Source: Alphaproteobacteria bacterium (GTDB lineage Bacteria > Pseudomonadota > Alphaproteobacteria > Bin95). From it: a stretch of DNA of 16,471 bases. The DNA is taken from NCBI GenBank assembly GCA_022822125.1, contig JAJECF010000186.1, positions 1-16,471 on the forward strand, given 5' to 3'. The notes under the pieces are model-generated. The model saw only the letters and a program-made list of their open reading frames with translations. It made no database searches and had not been told where the DNA came from. A program made the translations under genes and the position numbers. Below are positions 1 through 7,765 of the stretch, one piece after another (position 1 is the stretch's first letter; every line of letters begins with the position of its first letter).

Positions 1-291
1 CCGCCACAGCATCGCGTCGCCGCCGCGCCGGAAATAGCCGATGCCCCCGGTGGGCGCGATGCCGTAGGGGCTCGACCATGTGCGTCCGAACAGCGCCACC
101 GACCGGTCGAGCGCGGAGACGTCCACCATGTAGCGCGGCACGAGGGAACGGCGCCGGAAGGCGTCCTCATTGCGCCGGAGTCCGCCTTCGTCGTCCACGC
201 CGCCCTCGATGTAGTCGTAAACCAGCTTCGGCACGCGCTTCTTCGCCAGCACGCGCAGATCGTCGAGGTTGAAGCAATTGTCGATCTTCAC
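1..291 (-). CDS. FMN-dependent alpha-hydroxy-acid oxidase/dehydrogenase, N-terminal part (cut by window edge)
   Basis: This is the first 97 codons of a second copy of the gene at 447-1622; the rest lies beyond base 1. The start is GTG at 291, preceded by GGGAGAAGG at ribosome-binding distance; the paralogue starts at the equivalent codon. The translation has the family's N-terminal pattern: KLVYDYIEGGVDDE around residues 22-35, with the active-site-region Tyr25, and the FMN-binding stretch SSPYGIAPTGGIG at 73-85. Over these 97 residues it differs from the neighbour at only 14 positions (about 86% identity), so this is a recent tandem duplication. The family oxidises L-2-hydroxy acids (lactate, glycolate, mandelate) to 2-oxo acids with FMN. 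The substrate cannot be read from this fragment. Confidence 0.88.
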   Translation of the reverse strand, partial: MKIDNCFNLDDLRVLAKKRVPKLVYDYIEGGVDDEGGLRRNEDAFRRRSLVPRYMVDVSALDRSVALFGRTWSSPYGIAPTGGIGYFRRGGDAMLWR

Positions 292-403
292 CCGGCCTTC
301 TCCCGGCGCCGCCTGCCGTAGTGCCGGCTGGCGCAACGCTGCCAAATGGGTTCGATGCTGTCGGCCGGCAAGTGTCCGGCCCAAACCGCCCCATTGCTGT
401 TGA

Positions 404-419
404 GGTTGCAGTTGCAACC
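404..419. promoter_or_regulatory. Perfect inverted repeat, possible operator
   Basis: GGTTGCA-GT-TGCAACC is a 7-bp perfect inverted repeat around a 2-bp centre. It lies in the 155-bp gap between the two tandem hydroxy-acid oxidase genes, about 113 bp upstream of the start of the downstream copy. It is too short and lacks the T-run of a terminator, so a transcription-factor site is the more natural reading. No factor can be named. Confidence 0.25.
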
Positions 420-446
420 GTCGCTTCGGGCTTCAGGCCGCGGCCG

Positions 447-1622
447 TCAGAGCCGGATGTTGCGCGTCGTGTCTTCCGGGTCCCAGTGCAGGAATTCCGG
501 GCCCAATTGGTCGAGCGACGGGCAGCCGATCTGGGCCATGACCTTGTCGATTTCGTCGCGGAGGATGTCCACCGCCTTCGCGGCCCCGGCAGCGCCGCCG
601 GCGACCGCGCCGTAAAGCGTCGGCCGGCCGAGAAAGACAAACTTTGCCCCGCTGGCGAGCGCGATCAGTATATCCGCGCCGCGCCGGACGCCGCCGTCGA
701 GCATCAGCGCCATGCGGTCGCCGACGGCCGCATCGAGCGCCGGCAGCACATCCAGCGGCGACGGCGCGCGGTCAAGCTGGCGGGCGCCGTGGTTGGAGAC
801 CATCAGCCCGTCCACGCCCGTCTCCGCCGCGCGCAGTGCATCGTCCGTGCGCATGACGCCCTTCAGGATCAGCGTGCGCGGCCAGAGCGCGCGAAACCGT
901 TCGATATCGGCCCAGGTGAGGCTGGTCGGGATCTGTCCGGCCACGAATTCGCCAACCTCCGTGGCGCTGGCCCCGGGCGGCGCATAGGGCTGCCAGTTCT
1001 CCAGCATGGCGAAGCCGTGGCGCATATAGTCCCTCAGCCAGGCGGGATGGCGGAGCGTATCGAGCTTCGTTCCGAGCGTGAGTTTTAGCGGCCGGCCGAA
1101 GCCGTTGCGCCGGTTGCGCTCCCGGTTTGCGCCGGCGGGGACATCGACGGTGACGACCAGGGCGGGAATGCCGAGATCGGCCGCGCGCCGGATCATGTCT
1201 TCCGAGATCGACCGGTCGTTCGCCGTGTACATCTGGTACCAGCCATGCTCGGGCGCCTCGCGCGCCATGTCCGCCATCGACGCGGTAGCGGCGCCCGACA
1301 TGATGAAGGGGATATTGGCGTCGCGCGCGGCCCGCCACAGCATCGAGTCTCCGCCATGGCGGTAATTGCCGATGCCGCCGGTGGGCGCGATCCCATAGGG
1401 GCTCGACCAGGTGCGGCCGAACAATTCCACCGACCGGTCGATCTTCGAGATATCCACCATGTAGCGCGGCACGAGGGAACGGCGCTGGAAGGCGTCCTCA
1501 TTGCGCCGGAGCCCGTCCTCGTCGTCCACGCCGCCCTCGATGAAATCGTAGACCAGCTTCGGCACGCGCTTCTTCGCCAGCACGCGCAGGTCCTCGAGGT
1601 TGACGCATTTGTCGATCTTCAT
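447..1622 (-). CDS. FMN-dependent alpha-hydroxy-acid oxidase/dehydrogenase (LldD/MdlB/glycolate oxidase family)
   Basis: This 391-residue enzyme oxidises an L-2-hydroxy acid to the 2-oxo acid using FMN in a TIM barrel. All catalytic positions of the family are visible: Tyr25 (VYDF), Tyr132 (WYQMY), Asp160 (VVTVD), Lys254 (LILKG), and His278 with Arg281 in SNHGARQLD. The FMN-phosphate loop is LDGGVRRG at 308-315, followed by FLGRPTLYG. Length is normal for the family. ATG at 1622 is chosen because GGGGAGGG lies just upstream and the paralogue starts at the same codon; an upstream in-frame start at 1658 would add 12 non-homologous residues. It lies 75 bp downstream of the kinase gene on the same strand and 155 bp before its own duplicate. 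The linker at 180-235 resembles mandelate/lactate dehydrogenases, but the substrate is inferred only to class level. Confidence 0.93.
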   Translation of the reverse strand: MKIDKCVNLEDLRVLAKKRVPKLVYDFIEGGVDDEDGLRRNEDAFQRRSLVPRYMVDISKIDRSVELFGRTWSSPYGIAPTGGIGNYRHGGDSMLWRAARDANIPFIMSGAATASMADMAREAPEHGWYQMYTANDRSISEDMIRRAADLGIPALVVTVDVPAGANRERNRRNGFGRPLKLTLGTKLDTLRHPAWLRDYMRHGFAMLENWQPYAPPGASATEVGEFVAGQIPTSLTWADIERFRALWPRTLILKGVMRTDDALRAAETGVDGLMVSNHGARQLDRAPSPLDVLPALDAAVGDRMALMLDGGVRRGADILIALASGAKFVFLGRPTLYGAVAGGAAGAAKAVDILRDEIDKVMAQIGCPSLDQLGPEFLHWDPEDTTRNIRL

Positions 1623-1697
1623 CCGGCCCTCCCCGGGCGCCGGCTGCCGCCATTCCATCCGGCGGAGTATTCCCGACCGCCGCCGCCCTGTCAGCCT

Positions 1698-2732
1698 CTA
1701 TATGGCGGGGGAGCCATCGGCGGAGGGAAGGAACACCGTGAAGCGGCTGCCCTGGCCGACCGTGCTGCTGGCCGCGAGGCGCCCGCGATGGCGGTTGACG
1801 ATGTGCTTGACGATAGCAAGGCCGAGGCCGGTGCCGCCGAGGCGCCGGGAGCGGGCCTTGTCGGCGCGGTAGAAGCGCTCGGTCAGCCTCGGCAGGTCGG
1901 CCTCGTCTATGCCGGGGCCGGCGTCGGTCACGGTTATGCGCGCGCCGGGAAGGCCGATATCCGGAATGCGCGACACCGCCGCCGCCTCCAGCCGGACGCC
2001 GTCGCCGCCGTATTTGATCGCATTGTCCAGCAGATTCTCGAACACTTGCGTGAGCTCGTCCTGCTCCCCGAGCACCGGCGCCAGCCCGTCCGCGATATCG
2101 AGCGCGACCGGCACATCCGAACGCAGGGCAAGCATGCGCGCCACTTCTTCGAGCAGCGGCGCAAGATCGAGCGCCGTGTCGGGGCGGATATGCTCGCGCG
2201 CCTCGACGCGCGCCAGCGACAGCAGGTCGTCCACGAGGCGCGACATGCGCGCCGCCTCGGCGTCCATGATCTCGAGGAAGCGCATCCGCGCCTCGGGGTC
2301 GTTCGCCGCCGGCCCGCGCAGGGTTTCGATGAAGCCGATCAATGTCGCCAGCGGCGAGCGGAGTTCATGGCTGACATTGGAGACGAAATCCGCCCGCATC
2401 CGTTCGTTCTGCCTGACCGCAGTGACATCGCGCATGATGACGAGCGCCCCGCCCTGCGCGCCCGGGGCGGCCAGCGCCTGGAGGTCGTAGGCGCGCGCAA
2501 TCGGCACCGGCAGGCCGACTTCGGCGCCGTGCGGCCCGCCGTCCGCCAGGGCCGCATCCACGGCGTGAAGCGCATCCGGATGGCGCAGGCTGTGGCTGAG
2601 GTTCCGGCCGAGGGCGCGGTCGCCCAGCACGGCGCAGGCCGCCGGGTTGATGCGCGTGACGACCCGCCCGGCGTCCAGCAGCAGGACAGGATCGGGAAGG
2701 GCGTCGAGAATATCTGTGGCGAGATTGTTCAT
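1698..2732 (-). CDS. PhoR-like sensor histidine kinase without membrane segments
   Basis: This 344-residue protein is a two-component sensor kinase that autophosphorylates a histidine and passes the phosphate to a response regulator. Domain order: PAS-like N-terminus (about 1-105, ALPDPVLLLD then SLRHPD), HisKA with the H box FVSNVSHELRSPLATLIGF (His122), and HATPase_c with N box LLDNAIKYG (Asn237), G1 DAGPGI (270-275), F box around ERFYRAD and G2 GGTGLGLAIVKH (299-310). The PAS and H-box wording is that of PhoR. PhoR proteins normally begin with membrane helices, and none exist here. An in-frame TAA lies three codons upstream of the ATG, so the protein cannot be extended. No phoB, pst or phoU gene is adjacent. 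It is divergent from the GGT-like gene with 55 bp between them and may be co-transcribed with the oxidase genes downstream. Confidence 0.9.
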   Translation of the reverse strand: MNNLATDILDALPDPVLLLDAGRVVTRINPAACAVLGDRALGRNLSHSLRHPDALHAVDAALADGGPHGAEVGLPVPIARAYDLQALAAPGAQGGALVIMRDVTAVRQNERMRADFVSNVSHELRSPLATLIGFIETLRGPAANDPEARMRFLEIMDAEAARMSRLVDDLLSLARVEAREHIRPDTALDLAPLLEEVARMLALRSDVPVALDIADGLAPVLGEQDELTQVFENLLDNAIKYGGDGVRLEAAAVSRIPDIGLPGARITVTDAGPGIDEADLPRLTERFYRADKARSRRLGGTGLGLAIVKHIVNRHRGRLAASSTVGQGSRFTVFLPSADGSPAI

Positions 2733-2787
2733 GCGGCCTTAAAACTGCATGAAATATATGACGATTCGATGCGAGGATACCCCTGCG

Positions 2788-4374
2788 ATGCGCGATTTCC
2801 ATTCACCGGGCCGCTCCGCCGTACGCGCCGCCAACGCCATGGTCGCGACCAGCCAGCCCTCCGCCACCCTGGCCGGCGTGGAGGTGCTGCGGGCGGGCGG
2901 CAACGCCGTAGATGCCGCGGTCGCCGCCTGTGCGGTGCTCTGCGTGACCGAGCCGCAATCCACCGGCATCGGCGGGGACTGCTTCTGCCTCTATACGCCG
3001 GCGGGCGCGGAAAAACCGATTGCGCTCAATGGCTCCGGCCATGCGCCGGCGGCGCTCTCGGCGGAGTGGCTGGCGGAGCGGGGCGTGAACGCGCTCGACG
3101 GGTCGAGCCCCCATGCGGTGACCGTGCCCGGCGCCGTCGATGCTTGGGAACGGCTCGTGGAGGACCACGGCAGCAAGGGCCTCGACGAATTGCTGCAGCC
3201 GGCGATCCGCTATGCGGAGGACGGCTTCGTCGTCCATGCGCGCACCGCCGCGGACTGGAGCGAGGCGGCCGGCCGCCTCGCCGGCGATGCCGACACGGCC
3301 GCGCGGTTCCTGCCCGACGGCGCGGCAGTGGGCGAGGGCCGGATGTTCCGCCAGCCCGAGCTTGCGGCGACGCTCCGCCGGATCGCCGGGGAAGGCCGGT
3401 CCGCCTTCTATGAGGGTGAGGTGGCGGCGGACATGGTGGGCAAGCTGCGCGCGCTCGGCGGGCTGCACACGGAAGAGGATTTCGCCGCGCGCAAGGCGGA
3501 ATATGTCGAGCCGATTTCCACCGATTACCGCGGCTATACCGTGTTCGAGTGCCCGCCCAACGGCGTCGGCGTTATCGCGCTGCTCATCCTCAACATGCTC
3601 GAGGGCTTCGCGCCGGCCGACGATGCGCTTTCGCCCGTCCGCATGCACCGGCTCGTTGAAGCGACGCGGCTCGCCTACCGGGACCGCAATGCCTTCGTCG
3701 CCGACCCGGCGGATGCGGAGCTGCCGCTGGATATGCTGCTGTCCAGGGACTATGCGGCGGCGCTCAGGGACACGATCTGCGAGGACCGGGCAGCGCGTTC
3801 GCTGCCGCCGGCCGGCTGGCCCCGGCATGAGGACACGGTCTATCTCTCGGTCGTGGACCGCGACGGCAATGCCTGCTCCTTCATCAACTCGCTGTTCAAA
3901 TCCTTCGGCAGCGCGATCCTGGCGCCGAAGTCCGGCGTGATGCTGCATAATCGCGGGCTCGGCTTCTCGCTGGAGCCCGGGCACCCGAACGCCCTGCGCC
4001 CGAACCGGCGGCCGATGCACACCATCATCCCCGCGATGCTGGCGAAGGACGGGCGCGCGGTCATGCCGTTCGGCGTCATGGGCGGCCATTACCAGCCGGT
4101 CGGCCAGTCCTGGTTCCTGTCCTCGATGCTGGATCACGGCCTCGACCCGCAGGCGGCGCTCGACCTGCCGCGCCTCTTCGCCTGGGACGGCCGCGTCGAG
4201 GTCGAGCGCGGCATACCGGAGGCGGCCGCGGCCGAACTCCGCCGCCGGGGCCACAAGCTCGCGCCGGCGGACCCGCCGCATGGCGGCGGCCAGGCGATCT
4301 GGATCGACCATGACTCGGGCGCGCTGGTCGCGGGCTCGGACCCGCGCAAGGACGGCCTCGCGCTGGGCTACTGA
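2788..4374 (+). CDS. Gamma-glutamyltransferase-family Ntn hydrolase (probable amidohydrolase)
   Basis: This 528-residue protein has the gamma-glutamyltranspeptidase fold, an autoprocessed Ntn hydrolase. The predicted cleavage point and nucleophile is Thr350 in HEDTVYLSVVDRDGN. The N-terminal signature (LRAGGNAVDAAVAA at 34-47, STGIGGDCF at 58-66) and the oxyanion GG at 432-433 (MGGHYQP) are present. There is no signal peptide, so a cytoplasmic location is likely, unlike periplasmic GGT. Residues that hold the gamma-glutamyl group in E. coli GGT (Arg114, Asp433, Ser462/Ser463) align by eye with Ser, Gly and His-Thr here. A related activity such as that of the oxamate amidohydrolase HpxW is therefore as likely as true GGT. 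ATG 2788 is chosen for GAGGA 10 nt upstream; in-frame ATGs at 2749 and 2758 are possible. An SDR gene follows after 17 bp. Confidence 0.9.
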   Translation: MRDFHSPGRSAVRAANAMVATSQPSATLAGVEVLRAGGNAVDAAVAACAVLCVTEPQSTGIGGDCFCLYTPAGAEKPIALNGSGHAPAALSAEWLAERGVNALDGSSPHAVTVPGAVDAWERLVEDHGSKGLDELLQPAIRYAEDGFVVHARTAADWSEAAGRLAGDADTAARFLPDGAAVGEGRMFRQPELAATLRRIAGEGRSAFYEGEVAADMVGKLRALGGLHTEEDFAARKAEYVEPISTDYRGYTVFECPPNGVGVIALLILNMLEGFAPADDALSPVRMHRLVEATRLAYRDRNAFVADPADAELPLDMLLSRDYAAALRDTICEDRAARSLPPAGWPRHEDTVYLSVVDRDGNACSFINSLFKSFGSAILAPKSGVMLHNRGLGFSLEPGHPNALRPNRRPMHTIIPAMLAKDGRAVMPFGVMGGHYQPVGQSWFLSSMLDHGLDPQAALDLPRLFAWDGRVEVERGIPEAAAAELRRRGHKLAPADPPHGGGQAIWIDHDSGALVAGSDPRKDGLALGY

Positions 4375-4391
4375 ACCGGGAGGCGGATCGG

Positions 4392-5183
4392 ATGGGCGGA
4401 CGGCTCGACGGCAAGGTGGTGGTGGTGACCGGAGCGGCGTCGCGCGGCGAGGGCGTGGGCACCGGCAAGGCGATCGCGCTGCTCTCGGCGCGCGAGGGCG
4501 CGAAGGTGGTGCTGGTCAACCGCACCGCCGAGCGAGCGGAGGGCCTCGCGGAAGAAATTCGTTCCGAGGGCGGCGAGGCGCTGGTCTTTGCCGGCGACAT
4601 GACGGAGGAAGCGGCCGCCAACGCCGTGGCGGCGGCGGCCGAGGCCGAGTTCGGGCGCATCGACGCGCTCGTCAACAATGTCGGCGGCTCGCAGCAGCAG
4701 GGCGCGGTCATGGAGATCGGCCGCGAAGGGTGGGACGCGACGATTGCGGTCAACCTCACCTCGGCCATGCTCTGCGCAAGGGCCTGCATCCCCGCCATGC
4801 AGCGCGCGGGCGGCGGGTCGATCCTCAATATCTCCTCCGTGGTCGGCGCGCGCGGCCTGCTGAGCCGCACCGGCTCCGTCGCCTACGCCTCCGCCAAGGC
4901 GGGCCTGCACGGCCTCACCATGTCGCTCGCCGCCGACTATGCGAAGGACGCGATCCGTTGCAATTGCATCATCGTCGGCACGATCTTCACGCCGATGGTC
5001 GCCCATCAGGGCCCGGAGGCGCGGGCGCGGCGGGCGGCGATGGTGCCGCTCGGCACGGAAGGCACGGGCTGGGACATAGGCTGGGCGGCGGTTTACCTGG
5101 CGAGCGACGAGGCGCGCTGGATCACCGGCGTGCTGCTGCCCGTCGACGCCGGTCTCCTCGCCATCCGCGACTGGCCGCGATAG
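4392..5183 (+). CDS. Short-chain dehydrogenase/reductase (SDR)
   Basis: This is a 263-residue classical SDR with a Rossmann fold. The dinucleotide-binding motif is the extended form found in one SDR subgroup: TGAASRGEGVGTGKA (13-26) instead of TGxxxGxG. NNVG replaces the usual NNAG (95-98). The catalytic set Asn121, Ser148, Tyr165 and Lys169 (YASAK) is complete. Asn-Arg at 43-44, after the second strand, points to NADP(H) rather than NAD(H); this is inference. The usual PG after the active site is VG (IIVGTIFTP). GGGAGG lies 8 nt before the ATG, and the gene starts 17 bp after the GGT-like gene, so the two are probably one operon. The substrate is unknown. The gene ends 6 bp from the convergent stop of the next gene. 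Confidence 0.92.
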   Translation: MGGRLDGKVVVVTGAASRGEGVGTGKAIALLSAREGAKVVLVNRTAERAEGLAEEIRSEGGEALVFAGDMTEEAAANAVAAAAEAEFGRIDALVNNVGGSQQQGAVMEIGREGWDATIAVNLTSAMLCARACIPAMQRAGGGSILNISSVVGARGLLSRTGSVAYASAKAGLHGLTMSLAADYAKDAIRCNCIIVGTIFTPMVAHQGPEARARRAAMVPLGTEGTGWDIGWAAVYLASDEARWITGVLLPVDAGLLAIRDWPR

Positions 5184-5189
5184 GCGGGG

Positions 5190-5537
5190 CTACTGGGGAT
5201 AGAGGCGGAAGGCGACCCGCGCGCCGCCGGCGTCTTCCCGGGTGACGGCGAGCGACAGCACCTCCCCCTCGCGGCGGAACAGGCCGTCTCCCGCCGGCCG
5301 CCAGCCGAGCTGCGGCAGCGTCTGCGCATACCAGTTGCGAATGCGCGCCTCGGGCAGGTTGCCGGTGGCTGCGGCCTCGACGAGGCGGCCGTCCGGCTTG
5401 TCGAACGCCATTGCCGAGCCGGGTTCGACCGTGAGCCCCGCCATCAGCGGCAGGGCCTCGAACCCCGGCACGAACCGCTCGCCGGCCTGAAGCCCGGCGG
5501 CCAGCAGGGTGAACAGAAGGACAAGCGCTGCTCTCAA
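5190..5537 (-). CDS. Small secreted/periplasmic protein of unknown function
   Basis: This encodes about 115 residues. A TTG start at 5537, preceded by a GGGGG tract, gives a clean signal peptide: LRAALVLLFTLLAAGLQA, then GERF, with likely cleavage after QA. The mature part opens FVPGFEALPLMAGL and contains RNWYAQTLPQLGW and a FRREGEVL segment. It looks like a compact domain of about 97 residues. The frame stays open upstream to an ATG at 5735, but that stretch is Arg-rich and not protein-like, so it was not used. I do not recognise the family and assign no function. It is transcribed towards the SDR gene with only 6 bp between stops. Confidence 0.6.
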   Translation of the reverse strand: MRAALVLLFTLLAAGLQAGERFVPGFEALPLMAGLTVEPGSAMAFDKPDGRLVEAAATGNLPEARIRNWYAQTLPQLGWRPAGDGLFRREGEVLSLAVTREDAGGARVAFRLYPQ

Positions 5538-5873
5538 CGCGCCCCCGATCCGGTCTTCGCCCCTGTCATGCCGCGCCAGACGCCTTTTCTCCTGCAAACA
5601 GCCGCACAAAGCGGCGCCGCCCGTCCGGAGCGGACTGCGACCATGTGACGGTATGCCCGCCCGCCGCCCGGCGCAAGCCCGCAAGGCCTGCGTAAAGGGT
5701 GGATGCGGCGCGAGCGACGCGTCCGCAGGCTTCATTGCGCGAACCGCATAGTGTTGCGCCTCCGCATCGCCCCTCGGAATGCCGCCTTGTCCCGGGACTC
5801 GCGAAATTGCGAAAATGAGCCGGGCGAAGGGCGCTTCCGCCCGCCTTTCCGCAAGCTATGATCGGAGCCTGCC
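5538..5873. other. Divergent non-coding gap with a small leader hairpin
   Basis: These 336 bp separate the minus-strand secreted protein from the plus-strand nucleoside hydrolase and must hold both promoters. I found no convincing -35/-10 pair and no RNA gene. The only structure noted is an imperfect hairpin at 5822-5842 (GGGCGAAG, loop GGCG, CTTCCGCCC with one bulge), about 30 nt before the nucleoside hydrolase start. It could affect the leader, but this is weak. Confidence 0.4.
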
Positions 5874-6821
5874 ATGAGCCCGCGCCCGCTGATTGTCGAT
5901 TGCGACCCCGGCCAGGACGATGCCGTCGCCCTGCTGCTGGCTTTCGCCGCGCCGGAAGAGTTCGATCTTCTCGGCATCACGGCCGTCGCCGGCAATGTGC
6001 CGCTGGCGCTGACCGAAAGCAATGCGCGCCGGATCCGCGACCTGGCCGGCCGGCCCGACGCGCCGGTCTATGCGGGCTGCCCGCGCCCCATGGTGCGCAC
6101 GCCGGTCACCGCCGAGCGGATCCACGGGCCGACGGGCATGGACGGCGCCGACCTGCCGGCGCCGAGCCGCCCGGCCGAGGACGCGCATGCGGTCGATTTC
6201 CTGGTCGAGACGCTGCTTGCGGCGCCGGCGCCCGTCACGCTCGCCACGCTCGGTCCGCTCACCAATGTCGCGCTCGCCATCGTCAAGAACCCGGCGATCC
6301 TGGCGAATCTGCGCGAGATCGTGGCGATGGGCGGGGCCGTGGGCACGGGCAATGTCACGGCGTCGGCCGAGTTCAATATCTTCGCCGATCCGCATGCCGC
6401 CCATGTGGTCTTCGAGGCGGGCGCTCCGCTCACCATGATCGGGCTCGATGTGACCCACCGGGCGATTGCGACGCCGCCGAGGCTGGAGGCGATCCGCGCG
6501 CTCGGCACAGCGCCGGCGGCGGCCGTCTGCGGCATGCTGGACCTTTACGGCGCAAAGAACATGGCCGCCTATCATCACGGCGCGCCGCTGCACGATCCCT
6601 GCGTCATCGCTTGCCTGCTGCAACCGGACCTCTTCGAGGGCCGCGAGATGCGGGTGGATATCGACCTCGGCGCCGGCCCCTGCTTCGGCCGCACGGTCTG
6701 CGATGTGCGCGGGCGCAGCGACAGGCCCGCCAATGTCCGTGTGCTGGAAGGCATCGACGCGGACGGCTTCTTCGCGCTGTTGACGGAGCGTCTGGCGCGT
6801 CTGCCGGCCGGTCCTGCGTAA
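5874..6821 (+). CDS. Nucleoside hydrolase (inosine-uridine preferring family)
   Basis: This 315-residue enzyme splits the N-glycosidic bond of ribonucleosides into base and ribose, using a bound calcium ion. The diagnostic N-terminal calcium site is DCDPGQDDA (Asp9, Asp11, Asp15, Asp16). Other family landmarks are HGPTGMDG (84-91), LGPLTNVAL (126-134), AEFNIFADPHAA (165-176) and LHDP with His240-Asp241. Length is typical and no signal peptide is seen, so it is cytoplasmic. GGAG lies 7 nt before the ATG. An SDR gene follows after 22 bp on the same strand, which suggests joint use of a sugar or nucleoside substrate. Base preference cannot be told from the sequence. Confidence 0.95.
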   Translation: MSPRPLIVDCDPGQDDAVALLLAFAAPEEFDLLGITAVAGNVPLALTESNARRIRDLAGRPDAPVYAGCPRPMVRTPVTAERIHGPTGMDGADLPAPSRPAEDAHAVDFLVETLLAAPAPVTLATLGPLTNVALAIVKNPAILANLREIVAMGGAVGTGNVTASAEFNIFADPHAAHVVFEAGAPLTMIGLDVTHRAIATPPRLEAIRALGTAPAAAVCGMLDLYGAKNMAAYHHGAPLHDPCVIACLLQPDLFEGREMRVDIDLGAGPCFGRTVCDVRGRSDRPANVRVLEGIDADGFFALLTERLARLPAGPA

Positions 6822-6843
6822 AACCGCATTTGAAAGGGAACCC

Positions 6844-7596
6844 ATGTCCGGCAAACCCATCGCCCTGGTAACGGGCGGCGCGCAGGGGATCGGCTACGCC
6901 TCGGCCGCCGCGCTCGCCGAAGACGGCCACCGCCCGATCCTCGCCGACATAAAGGAGGACGGCGTCCGGGAGGCCGCGGAACGCCTCGGCGACGGGGCCG
7001 CGGGCCTCATCTGCGATATGGGCGACCCGGCCGCCATCGCCGCGCTGTTCGACCGGATCGAAACCGATTACGGGCCGGTCGCAACGCTGGTGAACAATGC
7101 CGGCATCGCGCTCCCCGGGGATTTCCTCGCCTACGATCCGGGCGACTTCCAGCGCGTGATCGCCGTCAACCTGGTCGGCGTCTTCCTGGCCACGCAGCGC
7201 GCCGCGCGGACGATGGTGGAGAAGGGCATAAGGGGCGCCGTCGTCAACATGTCGTCGATCAACGCCCAGGTCGCCATTCCAGCGATCCCCGCCTATTGCG
7301 CCTCGAAGGGCGGCGTGATGCAGATCACCAGGGCGGCCGCGCTCGCGCTCGCGCCGCACGGCATCAGGGTCAATGCCGTCGGGCCCGGCTCCATCGACAC
7401 GGAGATGATGGCGGGCGTGAACGCCAATCCCGAGGCGATGCAGGTGGCCATGTCGCGCACGCCGCTCAAGCGTCTGGGGGCGCCGCGCGAGATCGGCGCT
7501 GTCGTCGCCTTCCTTGCTTCGGACAAGGCAAGCTACATCACCGGCGAGACGATCTATGTCGATGGCGGCCGTCTGGGGCTGAACTACACCTGCTGA
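6844..7596 (+). CDS. NAD-dependent short-chain dehydrogenase (SDR)
   Basis: This is a 250-residue classical SDR. TGGAQGIG (10-17) is the coenzyme motif; Asp35 at the end of the second strand (PILAD) favours NAD(H). NNAG is at 84-87, and Asn109, Ser138, Tyr151 and Lys155 (YCASK) complete the catalytic set. The C-terminal part has the standard VGPGSIDTEM and ITGETIYVDGG. AAAGGGA precedes the ATG. It follows the nucleoside hydrolase by 22 bp and is probably co-transcribed, so a polyol, sugar or sugar-acid substrate is plausible but unproven. Downstream lies the first palindromic repeat cluster, which probably ends the transcript. Confidence 0.93.
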   Translation: MSGKPIALVTGGAQGIGYASAAALAEDGHRPILADIKEDGVREAAERLGDGAAGLICDMGDPAAIAALFDRIETDYGPVATLVNNAGIALPGDFLAYDPGDFQRVIAVNLVGVFLATQRAARTMVEKGIRGAVVNMSSINAQVAIPAIPAYCASKGGVMQITRAAALALAPHGIRVNAVGPGSIDTEMMAGVNANPEAMQVAMSRTPLKRLGAPREIGAVVAFLASDKASYITGETIYVDGGRLGLNYTC

Positions 7597-7650
7597 CGCA
7601 TCTTCGGTTCCAGAGGGGTATCCGACCGCAGTGATGCGCGTCGGCGACCG

Positions 7651-7684
7651 CCCTTCGATACGCGCCCGCTACTCAGGGTGAGGA
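7651..7684 (+). repeat. Palindromic repeat, copy A1 (shortened)
   Basis: This is a copy of a repeat family whose ends are CCCTTCGATACG and CTACTCAGGRTGAGGA. The central hairpin present in other copies is largely missing here, leaving only CGCCCG between the conserved ends. It is inverted relative to copy A2, 19 bp away. Confidence 0.75.
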
Positions 7685-7703
7685 AAAGAACAAAAGCGGG
7701 GTT

Positions 7704-7765
7704 TCCTCATCCTGAGCAGCCGCGAAGCGGCGTATCGAAGAGCCTGCCTGAGCCTGCCGAAAGGG
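7704..7765 (-). repeat. Palindromic repeat, copy A2, with companion segment
   Basis: TCCTCATCCTGAGCAG, then a hairpin with arms CCGC/GCGG around GAA, then GCGTATCGAAG. It is the reverse complement of the A1 arrangement. At 7741-7765 it runs into a companion segment (CCTGAGCCTGCCGAAAGGG) that recurs at 13735-13757 and at 13961. A1 and A2 together fill the 212-bp gap between two convergent genes and could fold as one long hairpin, so a role in ending both transcripts is plausible. Confidence 0.75.

Noticed and set aside
1245..3413. 722-codon plus-strand open frame
   Set aside because: It runs antisense across the oxidase and kinase genes and into the GGT-like gene; Arg/Ala/Gly-rich with no domain. 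It is a shadow of high-GC codon bias.
2803..4311. 502-codon minus-strand open frame
   Set aside because: Antisense to the GGT-like gene, low-complexity basic composition, no motif and no ribosome site.
5538..5735. N-terminal extension of the small secreted protein to ATG 5735
   Set aside because: It adds 66 Arg/Gly-rich residues ahead of an obvious signal peptide, so the TTG at 5537 is preferred.
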